DNA of 64,000 bases, taken from the NCBI GenBank assembly GCA_035695045.1, contig DASSEX010000085.1:38088-102087 (forward strand), written 5' to 3'. The notes beneath the pieces were generated by a model. It did no database searches. It saw only the letters and a list, made by a program, of their open reading frames with translations, and was not told where the DNA came from. Position 1 is the first letter of the stretch. Every line of letters starts with the position of its first letter. A program made the position numbers and the translations under genes. The stretch is from DASSKP01 sp035695045. Lineage in GTDB: Bacteria > Actinomycetota > Actinomycetes > JAFAQI01. Below are positions 35,192 to 42,780 of this stretch, in pieces.

Positions 35192-37324
35192 GTGTCGAGT
35201 GTGGCGACTCGGGTCATCGTCGGTCGGCGGACCAAGTGGCTCGTGCTGGTGTTCTGGATCGTGCTCGTCGGTCTCGCGGGACCGTTCGCCGGCAAGCTGA
35301 GCGGCGCCGAGAAGAACGACGCGAAGAACTGGCTGCCGGGCAAGGCGGAGTCGACGAAGGTCCTCGACCTCCAGACGGCGTTCCAGTCGCCGAACACCAT
35401 CCCGGCGGTCGTCGTCTACGAGCGGCCGGGCGGGCTCACCTCCGCCGACAGGGCGAAGATCGCGGCTGACACGAAGCAGTACGCCCGCGTCGGCACGATC
35501 GACGGCCAGATCACCGGCCCGATCTTCTCCAGGGACGGCGCCGGTGCGCAGGTCGTCCTGCCGCTGGACCTCGGCAAGGACGGGTGGAACCGCGCGAGCA
35601 AGGTGGTCGACAAGATCACCGCGATCGCGCGTACGTCGCCAGGTCTCAGTGTTCACGTCACCGGGCCGGCGGGTTTTGCCGCCGACTCCGCGGATGCCTT
35701 CAAGGGCATCGACGGCACGCTGCTGTTCGCAGCACTGGGTGTCGTCATCGTCATCCTGCTGCTGACCTACCGCAGCCCCGTGCTGTGGCTGCTGCCGGTC
35801 ATCAGTGCAGGTATCGCTCTCACGGCTGCGCAGGCGTTCATCTACTTCCTCGCCACGCACGCCGGCCTGACCGTCAATGCGCAAAGTGCGGGCATCCTCA
35901 CGGTGCTCGTCTTCGGTGCCGGCACCGACTACGCGCTGCTGTTGATCGCGAGATACCGCGAGGAGCTGCGCCGGCACGAGGACCGCCACGAGGCGATGGC
36001 CATCGCCCTGCATCGTGCGGGACCGGCCATCATCGCGAGCGCCGGCACGGTGGCGATCGGCATGCTCTGCCTGCTGTTCGCCGAGATGAACTCCACCAAG
36101 GGTCTCGGCCCGGTCGCCGCGATCGGCGTCGTCATCGCCCTGCTGTCGATGATGACGCTGCTGCCGGCGCTGCTCGTCATCGTCGGCCGTTGGATCTTCT
36201 GGCCGAAGCGGCCGCACTTCGGCAGCGCCGAGCCGACGGCCACGGGCGCCTGGGCGCGGGTCGGCGCCGCGATCGGCCGGCGACCGCGCCAGGTGTGGGT
36301 CGCGACCGCGCTGATCCTCGGGGTGCTGGCCATCGGCATCGTCGACCTGCACGCGAGTGGCCTGTCCAACAAGGACTCCTTCCGCGGGCACCCGGACTCG
36401 GTGACCGGTGAGGCCGTCCTGTCGCGGCACTTCCCGGCCGGTGCCGGGCAGCCACTCGTCATCATCGCCAATGCCTCCGCGTCGCCGCTCGTCGCGCATG
36501 TGGTGGCGACGACCGAAGGCATCGCTTCCGTGGCGCCGCCGATCACGAAGGACGGTCGGTCGTTCATTGAGGCGACGATGACCGCGGCGCCGGACAGCCA
36601 GGCCGGTTACGACACCGTCGACCGGGTCCGTGCCGCCGTACATCCGATCGGGGGAGCGGACGCCCATGTCGGCGGGTCGACGGCGATCAACCTCGACGTG
36701 AACCGTGCCGCGCACCACGACCGCGACGTCATCATCCCGATCGTGCTGCTCGTCGTGTTCGTGATCCTCGGGCTGCTGCTGCGCGCGATCGTCGCGCCGG
36801 TGCTTCTCATCGCCACGGTGGTGCTGTCGTTCGCCGCCGCGCTGGGCGTCAGCGCGCTGATGTTCAACCACGTCTTCGGCTACGGAGGGGCGGACACCGG
36901 CTTGCCACTCTTCGTCTTCGTCTTCCTTGTCGCGCTCGGGATCGACTACAACATCTTCCTGATGACGCGCGTCCGCGAGGAGGCGTTGAAGGACGGCACC
37001 CGCACCGGGGCGATCACCGGCCTCGCGGCGACCGGTGGCGTCATCACGTCGGCCGGCCTCGTGCTGGCGGGGACGTTCGCGATGCTGGCGACCTTGCCAT
37101 TGGTCGGCTTCGCCGAGATGGGCTTCGCGGTGGCGTTCGGCGTGCTGCTCGACACACTGGTCGTGCGGTCCGTGCTGGTGACCGCGATCAACCTCGATCT
37201 CGGCGACCGGATGTGGTGGCCGAGCGCTCTGTCGCGGGCGCAGCGGCGAGACGGTCACGCTGGAGGACGAGCCGGTCACGGTGAGTTGACCTCCGCACGG
37301 GCGGAAGACGCAAGGGCGTCCTGA
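35192..37324 (+). CDS. MMPL-family RND transporter
   Basis: This 710-residue membrane protein has the MMPL layout: a TM near residues 12-34, an extracytoplasmic loop, five TMs (about 175-350) with VFGAGTDYALLLIARYREEL and the proton-relay FGAGTDY motif, then the mirrored second half with FLVALGIDYNIFLMTRVREE near residue 577. Family members export lipids or drugs in actinobacteria. The GTG at 35192 follows AGGGGGA; in-frame codons upstream cross the divergent cupin gene. No lipid synthesis gene is adjacent, so the cargo is unknown. Confidence 0.9.
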   Translation: MSSVATRVIVGRRTKWLVLVFWIVLVGLAGPFAGKLSGAEKNDAKNWLPGKAESTKVLDLQTAFQSPNTIPAVVVYERPGGLTSADRAKIAADTKQYARVGTIDGQITGPIFSRDGAGAQVVLPLDLGKDGWNRASKVVDKITAIARTSPGLSVHVTGPAGFAADSADAFKGIDGTLLFAALGVVIVILLLTYRSPVLWLLPVISAGIALTAAQAFIYFLATHAGLTVNAQSAGILTVLVFGAGTDYALLLIARYREELRRHEDRHEAMAIALHRAGPAIIASAGTVAIGMLCLLFAEMNSTKGLGPVAAIGVVIALLSMMTLLPALLVIVGRWIFWPKRPHFGSAEPTATGAWARVGAAIGRRPRQVWVATALILGVLAIGIVDLHASGLSNKDSFRGHPDSVTGEAVLSRHFPAGAGQPLVIIANASASPLVAHVVATTEGIASVAPPITKDGRSFIEATMTAAPDSQAGYDTVDRVRAAVHPIGGADAHVGGSTAINLDVNRAAHHDRDVIIPIVLLVVFVILGLLLRAIVAPVLLIATVVLSFAAALGVSALMFNHVFGYGGADTGLPLFVFVFLVALGIDYNIFLMTRVREEALKDGTRTGAITGLAATGGVITSAGLVLAGTFAMLATLPLVGFAEMGFAVAFGVLLDTLVVRSVLVTAINLDLGDRMWWPSALSRAQRRDGHAGGRAGHGELTSARAEDARAS

Positions 37325-37345
37325 GCCCGCTGCGGCCGAAATGTT

Positions 37346-37364
37346 CCTCTCGTGCCACGAGGGG
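37346..37364 (+). terminator. Hairpin after the MMPL gene
   Basis: CCTCTCG and CGAGGGG pair (one G-T) around TGCCA, 21 bases after the MMPL stop. It could be an intrinsic terminator without U-tract. Confidence 0.35.
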
Positions 37365-37409
37365 TAGGGCTAGCGGTGCTCGAGCCGGCGACCTATCCGG
37401 AGGCCGAGG

Positions 37410-37607
37410 ATGTTCCGTACCCGCACGAAAGCCGCTCCTGCCGTCGAGGACAGCGCTGCGGACGTCTACCCGTCGGACGACGGGGGTTACAACAGCCACG
37501 CCCTGCGCGCGGCCGACGCCAGGTGCGTCCGCTGCAACAGGGCGCTGACGGCCAACGACGAGGCACGACGCAAGGCGGACGGCAGCTACGTCCACCTCTG
37601 CTGCTGA
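37410..37607 (+). CDS. Small Cys-rich (zinc-ribbon-like) protein
   Basis: This 65-residue protein has a disordered acidic N-terminal half and a C-terminal Cys cluster CVRCNRALTANDEARR followed by VHLCC, a CxxC...CC arrangement that could bind zinc. A GGAGG box lies 10 bases before the ATG. It sits between an MMPL gene and a convergent response-regulator gene. I do not recognise the family; a similar-sized Cys protein occurs at 59100 but without sequence similarity beyond the CxxC. Confidence 0.6.
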   Translation: MFRTRTKAAPAVEDSAADVYPSDDGGYNSHALRAADARCVRCNRALTANDEARRKADGSYVHLCC

Positions 37608-37618
37608 TTGACGTCCAG

Positions 37619-38293
37619 CTACTCGCCGAGACCGGCGTCCCGCGCCGCCGCGACGGCTTCGGCGCGTGACGCGACCTGCAGCTTGGTGAGGCACGCCGAC
37701 ACGTGGTTGCGCACGGTCTTCTCCGACAGGAACAACCGCCGCGCGATCGTCGGGTTGTCGCAGCCGCGGGCAACGAGGTCGAGCACCTCGCGCTCGCGGT
37801 CGGTCAGCTGCGGGAACGGTGTTGCGGCCGCACCTCGCAGGCCGGCCGTCGAGAAGAACGCGATGACCCGGTCGGCGATGCGTGGACCGAACACCGCCTC
37901 ACCGGCTGCGACAGCACGCACTGCCCGCAGGATGTCCTCGGCATCGGCTTCCTTGAGCAGGTAGCCGCGCGCGCCGGCACGCAGCGCAGCGAACACCGAG
38001 TCGTCGTCATCGCTCATCGTCAGCACGATCACCGCAGTGGCAGGGCTCGCCGTCGCGATGCGCGTCGTCGCCTCGATGCCGCCGACGCCGGGCATGCGCA
38101 GATCCATCAGTACGACGTCCGCGGCGCCCATCGTCGCTGCGGTGACGGCGGCGTCGCCGTCGGCGACGGCCGCGACGACGTCGATGTCCGGCTCGTCGTC
38201 AAGCGTGACCTGCAGGCCGTCACGGAAGACGGGGTGGTCATCGGCGACGACGACCCGGAGTACGCGAGGCGTGGCGTCGAGTTCGGTCGTCAC
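37619..38293 (-). CDS. NarL/LuxR-family response regulator
   Basis: This 224-residue regulator has a receiver domain with the phospho-Asp in VLMDLRMPGVGG near residue 64 and the conserved Lys in GYLLKEADAEDI, plus a LuxR-type HTH with LTDREREVLDLVARGCDNPT and SEKTVRNHVSACLTKLQV. It overlaps by four bases the stop of the upstream histidine kinase gene, so the two form one two-component system. It ends the run of minus-strand genes from 44054. Confidence 0.92.
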   Translation of the reverse strand: MTTELDATPRVLRVVVADDHPVFRDGLQVTLDDEPDIDVVAAVADGDAAVTAATMGAADVVLMDLRMPGVGGIEATTRIATASPATAVIVLTMSDDDDSVFAALRAGARGYLLKEADAEDILRAVRAVAAGEAVFGPRIADRVIAFFSTAGLRGAAATPFPQLTDREREVLDLVARGCDNPTIARRLFLSEKTVRNHVSACLTKLQVASRAEAVAAARDAGLGE

Positions 38294-40311
38294 GAGAGCT
38301 CCAGAGGTAGTCGAGCGGTCACTGTCGTGCCGCCGGTGTCACTGGTCACATCGAGCGCGCCGCCGACCTCGGCGGCGCGCTCGCGCATGCTGGCGAGGCC
38401 GACGCCGGGCACGGCGTCGGCGGGGATCCCGCGACCGTCGTCGCGCACCGTCAGCACGAGATCGCGTTCGGATGCCGCGATGCTCACGACGCACCGCTGC
38501 GGCGCACCGTGCCGGACGGCGTTCGCGACCGACTCGGTCACGATCCGGTAGGCCGCCACCTCGACCGCCGCGGGAAGCGGCGGAAGCGTGGCGTCGCCGG
38601 TGACCACGACAGTCGGCCCGGTGACGACCGCGACACCGGCGGCGTCAACGGCCGGTTGGACGGCGTACGCCGCCACCTGCTGGCGGACCGCTTCGAGCAG
38701 GCCGACGTCGTCGAGTGCAGGCGGACGGAGGTTGTCGACGACCCGGCGTACCTCGACGACGGTGTCGCGCAGTCGTTCGCGCAACATGCGCACCCGGGCC
38801 GCGTTGTCGGGGTCGTCGCCGAGCCGGCGACCGAGGCTGTCGAGCTGCAGAGCGAGCCCGGCGAGCTGGGGACCGACGCCGTCGTGCAGGTCGTGCCGCA
38901 GCCGGCGACGCTCCTCCTCGCGTGCGGCGACGATGCGTTCGCGGCTCGCGCTCAGGTCGGCGACGAAGACGGCTGCTTGCAGGAGGGCGCCCGCGCGGCG
39001 AGCCGCGTCGTGCAGCACCGACTCCTCCTCGGCCCGCAAGCGCTCGTGGTGATGGCGGCGACCGACGCGCAGGACTCCGACGCTGTGACCGTGGACGGCG
39101 ATCGGAACGTCGATCGTCCCCGCGACTGGTGACCCGACGGCCACCGTGCCCACGTGGGGCGAGTCGGCGACGACGGCGACTGACGGCAGTCGCAGGGCCG
39201 CGCGCAGCTCTGCGGCCATCTGCTCGAGCGCATCGACCGGACCGTTGGCGGCGTCGACCGAACGACCCAGCCGGTCGACGACGGCGTACGGGTCCTTGCG
39301 GTCACCGAACAACGCGCGGTCGACGATGCGTTGGGCCTTGTCGCGGGCGGCGGCGACGAGGAGCGCCACGATCGCGACGGCGGCAATGCCGACCTTCTTC
39401 GCCGCGACCTCACCGAGCGCGGAGACCGCGAGGACGTAGGCGACGATGACGATCCCCGTCAACAATGCGTAGGCGATCGTGCGGTTGAGCACGAGCTCGA
39501 TGTCGAGCATCTGATGGCGCAGCACCGCAATGAGCACACCGGCGGGGATGGTGGCCATGGCGAACGCCCACACCGTTTCGCTGACGTGCCCCTGTGTGAG
39601 CATCGCGACCACGCCCAGGAGCACCGTGATCACGACGGAGAACATCAGCCACTGCAGCTGCGCACGTGCCGGCCCCTGGGCCCGACGCGTACGTAGGACG
39701 AGGGAGACGAGCGCGGCGATGCAGCAGGCGAACGTGACCATGATCCCGACGCCGGACAGGCCGAGGAGCACCTTGCCCGCTCCGCCGGGAAGCGCGAGCG
39801 GGTTGTAGACCTTGTCGCTTGCGTCGATCGGGTGGTGCGAGAACGCCAACGTGACGAGCGTGAACGACAGCGCGACGACAGCGGTCCGCGCCACTGGTCG
39901 CCACCGCCGCGACGCGAGCGTCCCGTCCGGGAACAGCAGCGGCAGCAGTGTGGGTACGGCGAGCTCGGGTGCCCAGGCCCAGGAGTTGACCCAGGCGGCC
40001 GTGCCGCCGAGCGGCAGCCCTCCGTGGGTGTGCGACGTGACGGCGTACTGGCCGGCGAGGCCGTTGATCCCGACGAAGCTCGTTGCGGCGAACACCCAGC
40101 CGACGCGGTTGTCCGGGCGGCGGCGAAGAAGGAAGGCGCCGAGCACCGGGTAGAGGAGCCCGGCGACATGGTCGCCGTAGAGGTAGTGGACGTCGGCGGA
40201 GTTGCGGTTGACGAGGTAGAGCCACAGCGACACGGGGGCGGCGATAACCGCCGCGACGGCGAAGCCGAGAGCGACCGGGGGAGCCCAGCGAACGGCCCGC
40301 CCCCGATCCAT
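38290..40311 (-). CDS. Sensor histidine kinase with multi-TM N-terminus (HisKA_3 type)
   Basis: This 673-residue kinase has about eight to nine TM helices in the first 330 residues, a GAF-like region (about 355-460), HisKA_3 dimerisation helix with REEERRRLRHDLHDGVGPQL, and a GHKL ATPase with YRIVTESVANAVRHG and DDGRGIPADAVPGVGLASM. It is the partner of the overlapping NarL-type regulator. The start is uncertain: ATG 40386 would place a perfect 19-bp inverted repeat (40325-40372) inside the coding sequence, so the ATG at 40311 is preferred. The signal sensed is unknown. Confidence 0.88.
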   Translation of the reverse strand: MDRGRAVRWAPPVALGFAVAAVIAAPVSLWLYLVNRNSADVHYLYGDHVAGLLYPVLGAFLLRRRPDNRVGWVFAATSFVGINGLAGQYAVTSHTHGGLPLGGTAAWVNSWAWAPELAVPTLLPLLFPDGTLASRRWRPVARTAVVALSFTLVTLAFSHHPIDASDKVYNPLALPGGAGKVLLGLSGVGIMVTFACCIAALVSLVLRTRRAQGPARAQLQWLMFSVVITVLLGVVAMLTQGHVSETVWAFAMATIPAGVLIAVLRHQMLDIELVLNRTIAYALLTGIVIVAYVLAVSALGEVAAKKVGIAAVAIVALLVAAARDKAQRIVDRALFGDRKDPYAVVDRLGRSVDAANGPVDALEQMAAELRAALRLPSVAVVADSPHVGTVAVGSPVAGTIDVPIAVHGHSVGVLRVGRRHHHERLRAEEESVLHDAARRAGALLQAAVFVADLSASRERIVAAREEERRRLRHDLHDGVGPQLAGLALQLDSLGRRLGDDPDNAARVRMLRERLRDTVVEVRRVVDNLRPPALDDVGLLEAVRQQVAAYAVQPAVDAAGVAVVTGPTVVVTGDATLPPLPAAVEVAAYRIVTESVANAVRHGAPQRCVVSIAASERDLVLTVRDDGRGIPADAVPGVGLASMRERAAEVGGALDVTSDTGGTTVTARLPLELS

Positions 40312-40324
40312 GAGCACAGTGTCG

Positions 40325-40372
40325 CCCGTGGGCGGACCTGCGCGCCGTGCTTTGCGCAGGTCCGCCCACGGG
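40325..40372. repeat. Perfect 19-bp inverted repeat upstream of the histidine kinase
   Basis: Arms 40325-40343 and 40354-40372 are exactly complementary around a 10-nt loop (GCCGTGCTTT). It lies 36 bases beyond the membrane-protein stop and 13 bases before the preferred kinase start on the minus strand, where it could terminate or attenuate transcription. No T-tract follows. Confidence 0.9.
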
Positions 40373-40408
40373 TTGGGAATCGTCATCTGACTATGTCGTC
40401 CCGTCAGC

Positions 40409-41161
40409 TCAACGAGGGTCAGAGCCGTAGGCGAAGCGCTCGTCGGTCATCCGCAGCACCTTGACGCCGAGGAACGCGATCGACACGCAGACCACACCGA
40501 AGCCGATGCTGGTGCGCAGCAGGTCGTGCGCGCCGAAGGCGCTGAGGAAGCCGACCAGCAGCGCGAACGGCGGCCAGATCGGTGCAAGCCGGGCGCGACG
40601 CATCGCGCCGGCCAGCAGGACGAGCCCGAGGATCATGCCGAACGACGTCAGGACCGCCATGCTCACGACGCCGAGGCCGACGAGCGGAATGCCCTTCATG
40701 TCCGAGATCGGCGAGCCGGCCACCGCGCCGACGTGCCGCGCGATGCTGAGGTCGTAGATGTCGGTGACGAGCAGGCCGGACAGACCCGAACCGAGCACGG
40801 CGAGAGTGATGCCGATCGCGGAGAGCCTGCTCGCGCCGCGTCGGGCGAGCCGCGCCATCGTGAACGCGGCCGGGACGAACAGCAGGTAGCCGAAGTGCAG
40901 GAGCACCGCGGCGACGATCGCCTGTCGCGGATGCGCGGCGAGCGTCCGCAGGTAGACGTCCTCACCCGCCTTTCCCTCGAAGGGGGTGGCCAGGATGCCG
41001 GCCATGGTGATCGCCGCAGCACCGAAGAACGTGCCGGCGGCGACGCGACGGCGCATCCGGGTGCCGGGCTCGGCGACCGTGACGGGGTGGGCAGGGATGG
41101 TGGTGCCGGTCGAGCCGGTGGATCGGGTCGAGCTGGTGGTGCTGTCGAGCGTGGTGGTCAT
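40409..41161 (-). CDS. Multi-pass membrane protein of unknown function
   Basis: This 250-residue protein has a Ser/Thr-rich N-terminal tail (about 35 residues) and about six TM helices starting with AGTFFGAAAITMAGILATPF, with GKAGEDVYLRTLAAHPRQ between the first two. No family-specific active site is visible. The ATG at 41161 follows GAAAGG; the longer ORF to 41416 is antisense-like and unsupported. It follows the alternative-oxidase-like gene and shares an upstream 20-nt element with it, suggesting co-regulation. Confidence 0.8.
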   Translation of the reverse strand: MTTTLDSTTSSTRSTGSTGTTIPAHPVTVAEPGTRMRRRVAAGTFFGAAAITMAGILATPFEGKAGEDVYLRTLAAHPRQAIVAAVLLHFGYLLFVPAAFTMARLARRGASRLSAIGITLAVLGSGLSGLLVTDIYDLSIARHVGAVAGSPISDMKGIPLVGLGVVSMAVLTSFGMILGLVLLAGAMRRARLAPIWPPFALLVGFLSAFGAHDLLRTSIGFGVVCVSIAFLGVKVLRMTDERFAYGSDPR

Positions 41162-41181
41162 GGCAGTGCCTTTCGTGGATG

Positions 41182-41201
41182 GCCGCGGCTTCGTCCGCGG
41201 C
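41182..41201 (-). promoter_or_regulatory. Leader hairpin of the membrane-protein gene
   Basis: GCCGCGG/CCGCGGC form a 7-bp stem with a 6-nt loop, 20 bases before the ATG at 41161. It does not cover the ribosome binding site. Confidence 0.35.
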
Positions 41202-41225
41202 GTCTGGGGTGAGACTGCGCCGGGA

Positions 41226-41245
41226 GGTGTCCCGGGCGCCTGAGG
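41226..41245 (-). promoter_or_regulatory. Shared 20-nt upstream element, copy 1
   Basis: GTGTCCCGGGCGCCTGAG and flanking bases match the copy at 42063-42082 at 19 of 20 positions. It lies 64 bases upstream of the membrane-protein start. A binding site for one of the local NarL-type regulators is the simplest idea. Confidence 0.5.
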
Positions 41246-41283
41246 GCGATGTCCTGTCCGGCCGGGAATCTCGGGGGCCGGCG

Positions 41284-42009
41284 TCAGGCGAGGTGTTGCT
41301 CGGACTCCTGCTTGTGCAGGCGTTCGTCGTGACCGATCTGGCGGAAGAGGTCCGCGAGGCTGGCGAACCGGCCGTAGTCGGCGCAGACGTCCGAGCGGTA
41401 CGGCGTCGACTCCCACTCCGGATGTTCGGCGACGAGCAACGCGTACTCGTGCTCGGCGTGGTCCTCGAAGTCGGCGTTGAGCCGGTGGCTCCAGGCGGGC
41501 TTCAGTGCGTAGAGCAGCCAGGCGAAGTGCCAGTAGCCGACCGCGATGAGCCGCGGCAGGACGTCGTACCAGATCCGCGACTCACGTCCGCGGCTGCGGG
41601 CGACGAGCTCGTCGAGGATCATCAGGTGCCACTGCTCGTTGTCCTGCTGCAGCCGGAACTCGCGGATCCGGTCGGAGAGACGGCGGATGTCGAGCGGGTG
41701 GCGGTGGCGCTTGCTGATCTGCTTGTAGGTGACGGTCTCCCACGTCTGGTACGGCACGCGGGCGACGATCTCCAGCACCCGGAACTTGCTCATCGTCCGC
41801 TTCCGTCCGTAGAGCAGGTCCATGCCCAGGAACAGCACGCGCGCGGCGATGCTGTAGCGGCGGCGAGGGGTGTCGAGTGTGCGTTGCTGTTCCGCGCGCA
41901 GCTGACGGTGCGAGAGTTTCGGCAGGTCGTCGTGCATGCTCGCGTCTCCAGCGAGACGCGGGGCCGGGACGGACGCGGCGATCGTGCTGTGGTCGAGCAG
42001 GGCGGTCAT
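41284..42009 (-). CDS. Alternative-oxidase-like diiron protein
   Basis: This 241-residue protein shows the four carboxylate/His regions of the alternative oxidase family in order: VLEIVARVPYQTWE near residue 84, DNEQWHLMILDEL near 129 (like NERMHL), FEDHAEHEYALL near 181 (like LEEEAIHSY) and IGHDERLHK near 226 (like ADEAHHR). A hydrophobic stretch LIAVGYWHFAWLLYALKP near 155 could bind the membrane. AOX enzymes oxidise quinol and reduce oxygen without proton pumping. Start ATG 42009 follows GGAGG with a 7-base spacer; that SD is paired in a leader hairpin. Related diiron hydroxylases (DMQ hydroxylase) are the alternative. Confidence 0.75.
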   Translation of the reverse strand: MTALLDHSTIAASVPAPRLAGDASMHDDLPKLSHRQLRAEQQRTLDTPRRRYSIAARVLFLGMDLLYGRKRTMSKFRVLEIVARVPYQTWETVTYKQISKRHRHPLDIRRLSDRIREFRLQQDNEQWHLMILDELVARSRGRESRIWYDVLPRLIAVGYWHFAWLLYALKPAWSHRLNADFEDHAEHEYALLVAEHPEWESTPYRSDVCADYGRFASLADLFRQIGHDERLHKQESEQHLA

Positions 42010-42014
42010 GGCAG

Positions 42015-42053
42015 AGCCTCCGGGTCGATGTCGTTGCTGACATCGAGGAGGCT
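42015..42053 (-). promoter_or_regulatory. SD-sequestering leader hairpin of the AOX-like gene
   Basis: On the minus strand AGCCTCC (42053-42047) pairs with GGAGGCT (42021-42015), the Shine-Dalgarno, and CGATGTC pairs with GACATCG just inside, around a 6-nt loop, with a T/ACCC asymmetric internal loop. This 14-bp structure would hide the ribosome binding site of the gene starting at 42009. Confidence 0.7.
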
Positions 42054-42062
42054 GTCCGTCCC

Positions 42063-42082
42063 GGTGTCCCGGGCGCATGAGG
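42063..42082 (-). promoter_or_regulatory. Shared 20-nt upstream element, copy 2
   Basis: GTGTCCCGGGCGCATGAG with flanks, 54 bases before the AOX-like start, repeats the element at 41226-41245 with a single mismatch. A perfect palindrome follows at 42095-42106. Confidence 0.5.
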
Positions 42083-42094
42083 TGGGAAACCGAA

Positions 42095-42106
42095 CGTCCC
42101 GGGACG
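42095..42106. promoter_or_regulatory. Perfect palindrome CGTCCCGGGACG
   Basis: A 12-bp perfect palindrome, followed by GGGGATGTCCC, lies between the response-regulator stop and the AOX-like leader. It shares the TCCCGGG core of the 20-nt elements and may be an operator. Confidence 0.45.
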
Positions 42107-42123
42107 GGGATGTCCCGAGCTGG

Positions 42124-42780
42124 TCAGACGATGTGGCGTGAGCTCGCCCAGCGCGCGAGCTCACGCCGGTTGGACAGCTGCAGTTTGCGCAGCACCGACG
42201 AGACATGCGTCTCGATCGTGCGCTCCGACAGCACGAGCTCTTGCGCGGCCTCGCGATAGGTGTAACCGCGGGCGATGAGCCGCAGCACCTCGCGCTCGCG
42301 CGGCGTCAGCGCGTCGAGGTCGTCGTCGACGGTCGCGAGAGCGGCGCCGTCACCGGAGAACGCGTCGAGCACGAAACCGGCGAGCCGCGGACCGAACACC
42401 GCGTCACCTGAGGCGACCCGGACGATCGCGTCGGTCAGAGCCGGTCCGTCGATCGCCTTCGTCACGTAGCCACGTGCACCCGCTCGTACGACGCCGATCA
42501 CGTCCTCGGCCGCGTCGGAGACGGAGAGCGCGAGAAAGCGGACCGCAGGCAACGACGGGTGCACGCTGCGGATGACCTCGGCTCCGCCGCCGCCGGGCAT
42601 GTGCACGTCGAGCAGCACGACGTCGGGTCGCTCTGCCGTGATGACCCGCACCGCCTCGTCGACGTCGCCGGCCTCGCCCACGACCGAGACCGCGTCACCC
42701 AGCTCGGCGCGCACGCCGCTGCGGACCAGCTGGTGGTCGTCGACGAGTACGACGCGCACCGGCGTCGACGCCGCGGTCAC
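42124..42780 (-). CDS. NarL/LuxR-family response regulator (PspC-kinase partner)
   Basis: This 218-residue regulator has a receiver with phospho-Asp in VVLLDVHMPGGGG near residue 58 and the Lys in YVTKAIDGP, and a LuxR HTH (LTPREREVLRLIARGYTYRE, SERTIETHVSSVLRKLQL). The ATG at 42780 overlaps the kinase stop by four bases. It is the candidate regulator of the downstream AOX-like and membrane genes, whose upstream regions share TCCCGGG boxes. Confidence 0.92.
   Translation of the reverse strand: MTAASTPVRVVLVDDHQLVRSGVRAELGDAVSVVGEAGDVDEAVRVITAERPDVVLLDVHMPGGGGAEVIRSVHPSLPAVRFLALSVSDAAEDVIGVVRAGARGYVTKAIDGPALTDAIVRVASGDAVFGPRLAGFVLDAFSGDGAALATVDDDLDALTPREREVLRLIARGYTYREAAQELVLSERTIETHVSSVLRKLQLSNRRELARWASSRHIV

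Noticed and set aside
35135..37279. Very long antisense ORF opposite the MMPL gene
   Set aside because: Shadow of the MMPL gene; the sequence is low-complexity Arg/Asp/His-rich and has no domain.
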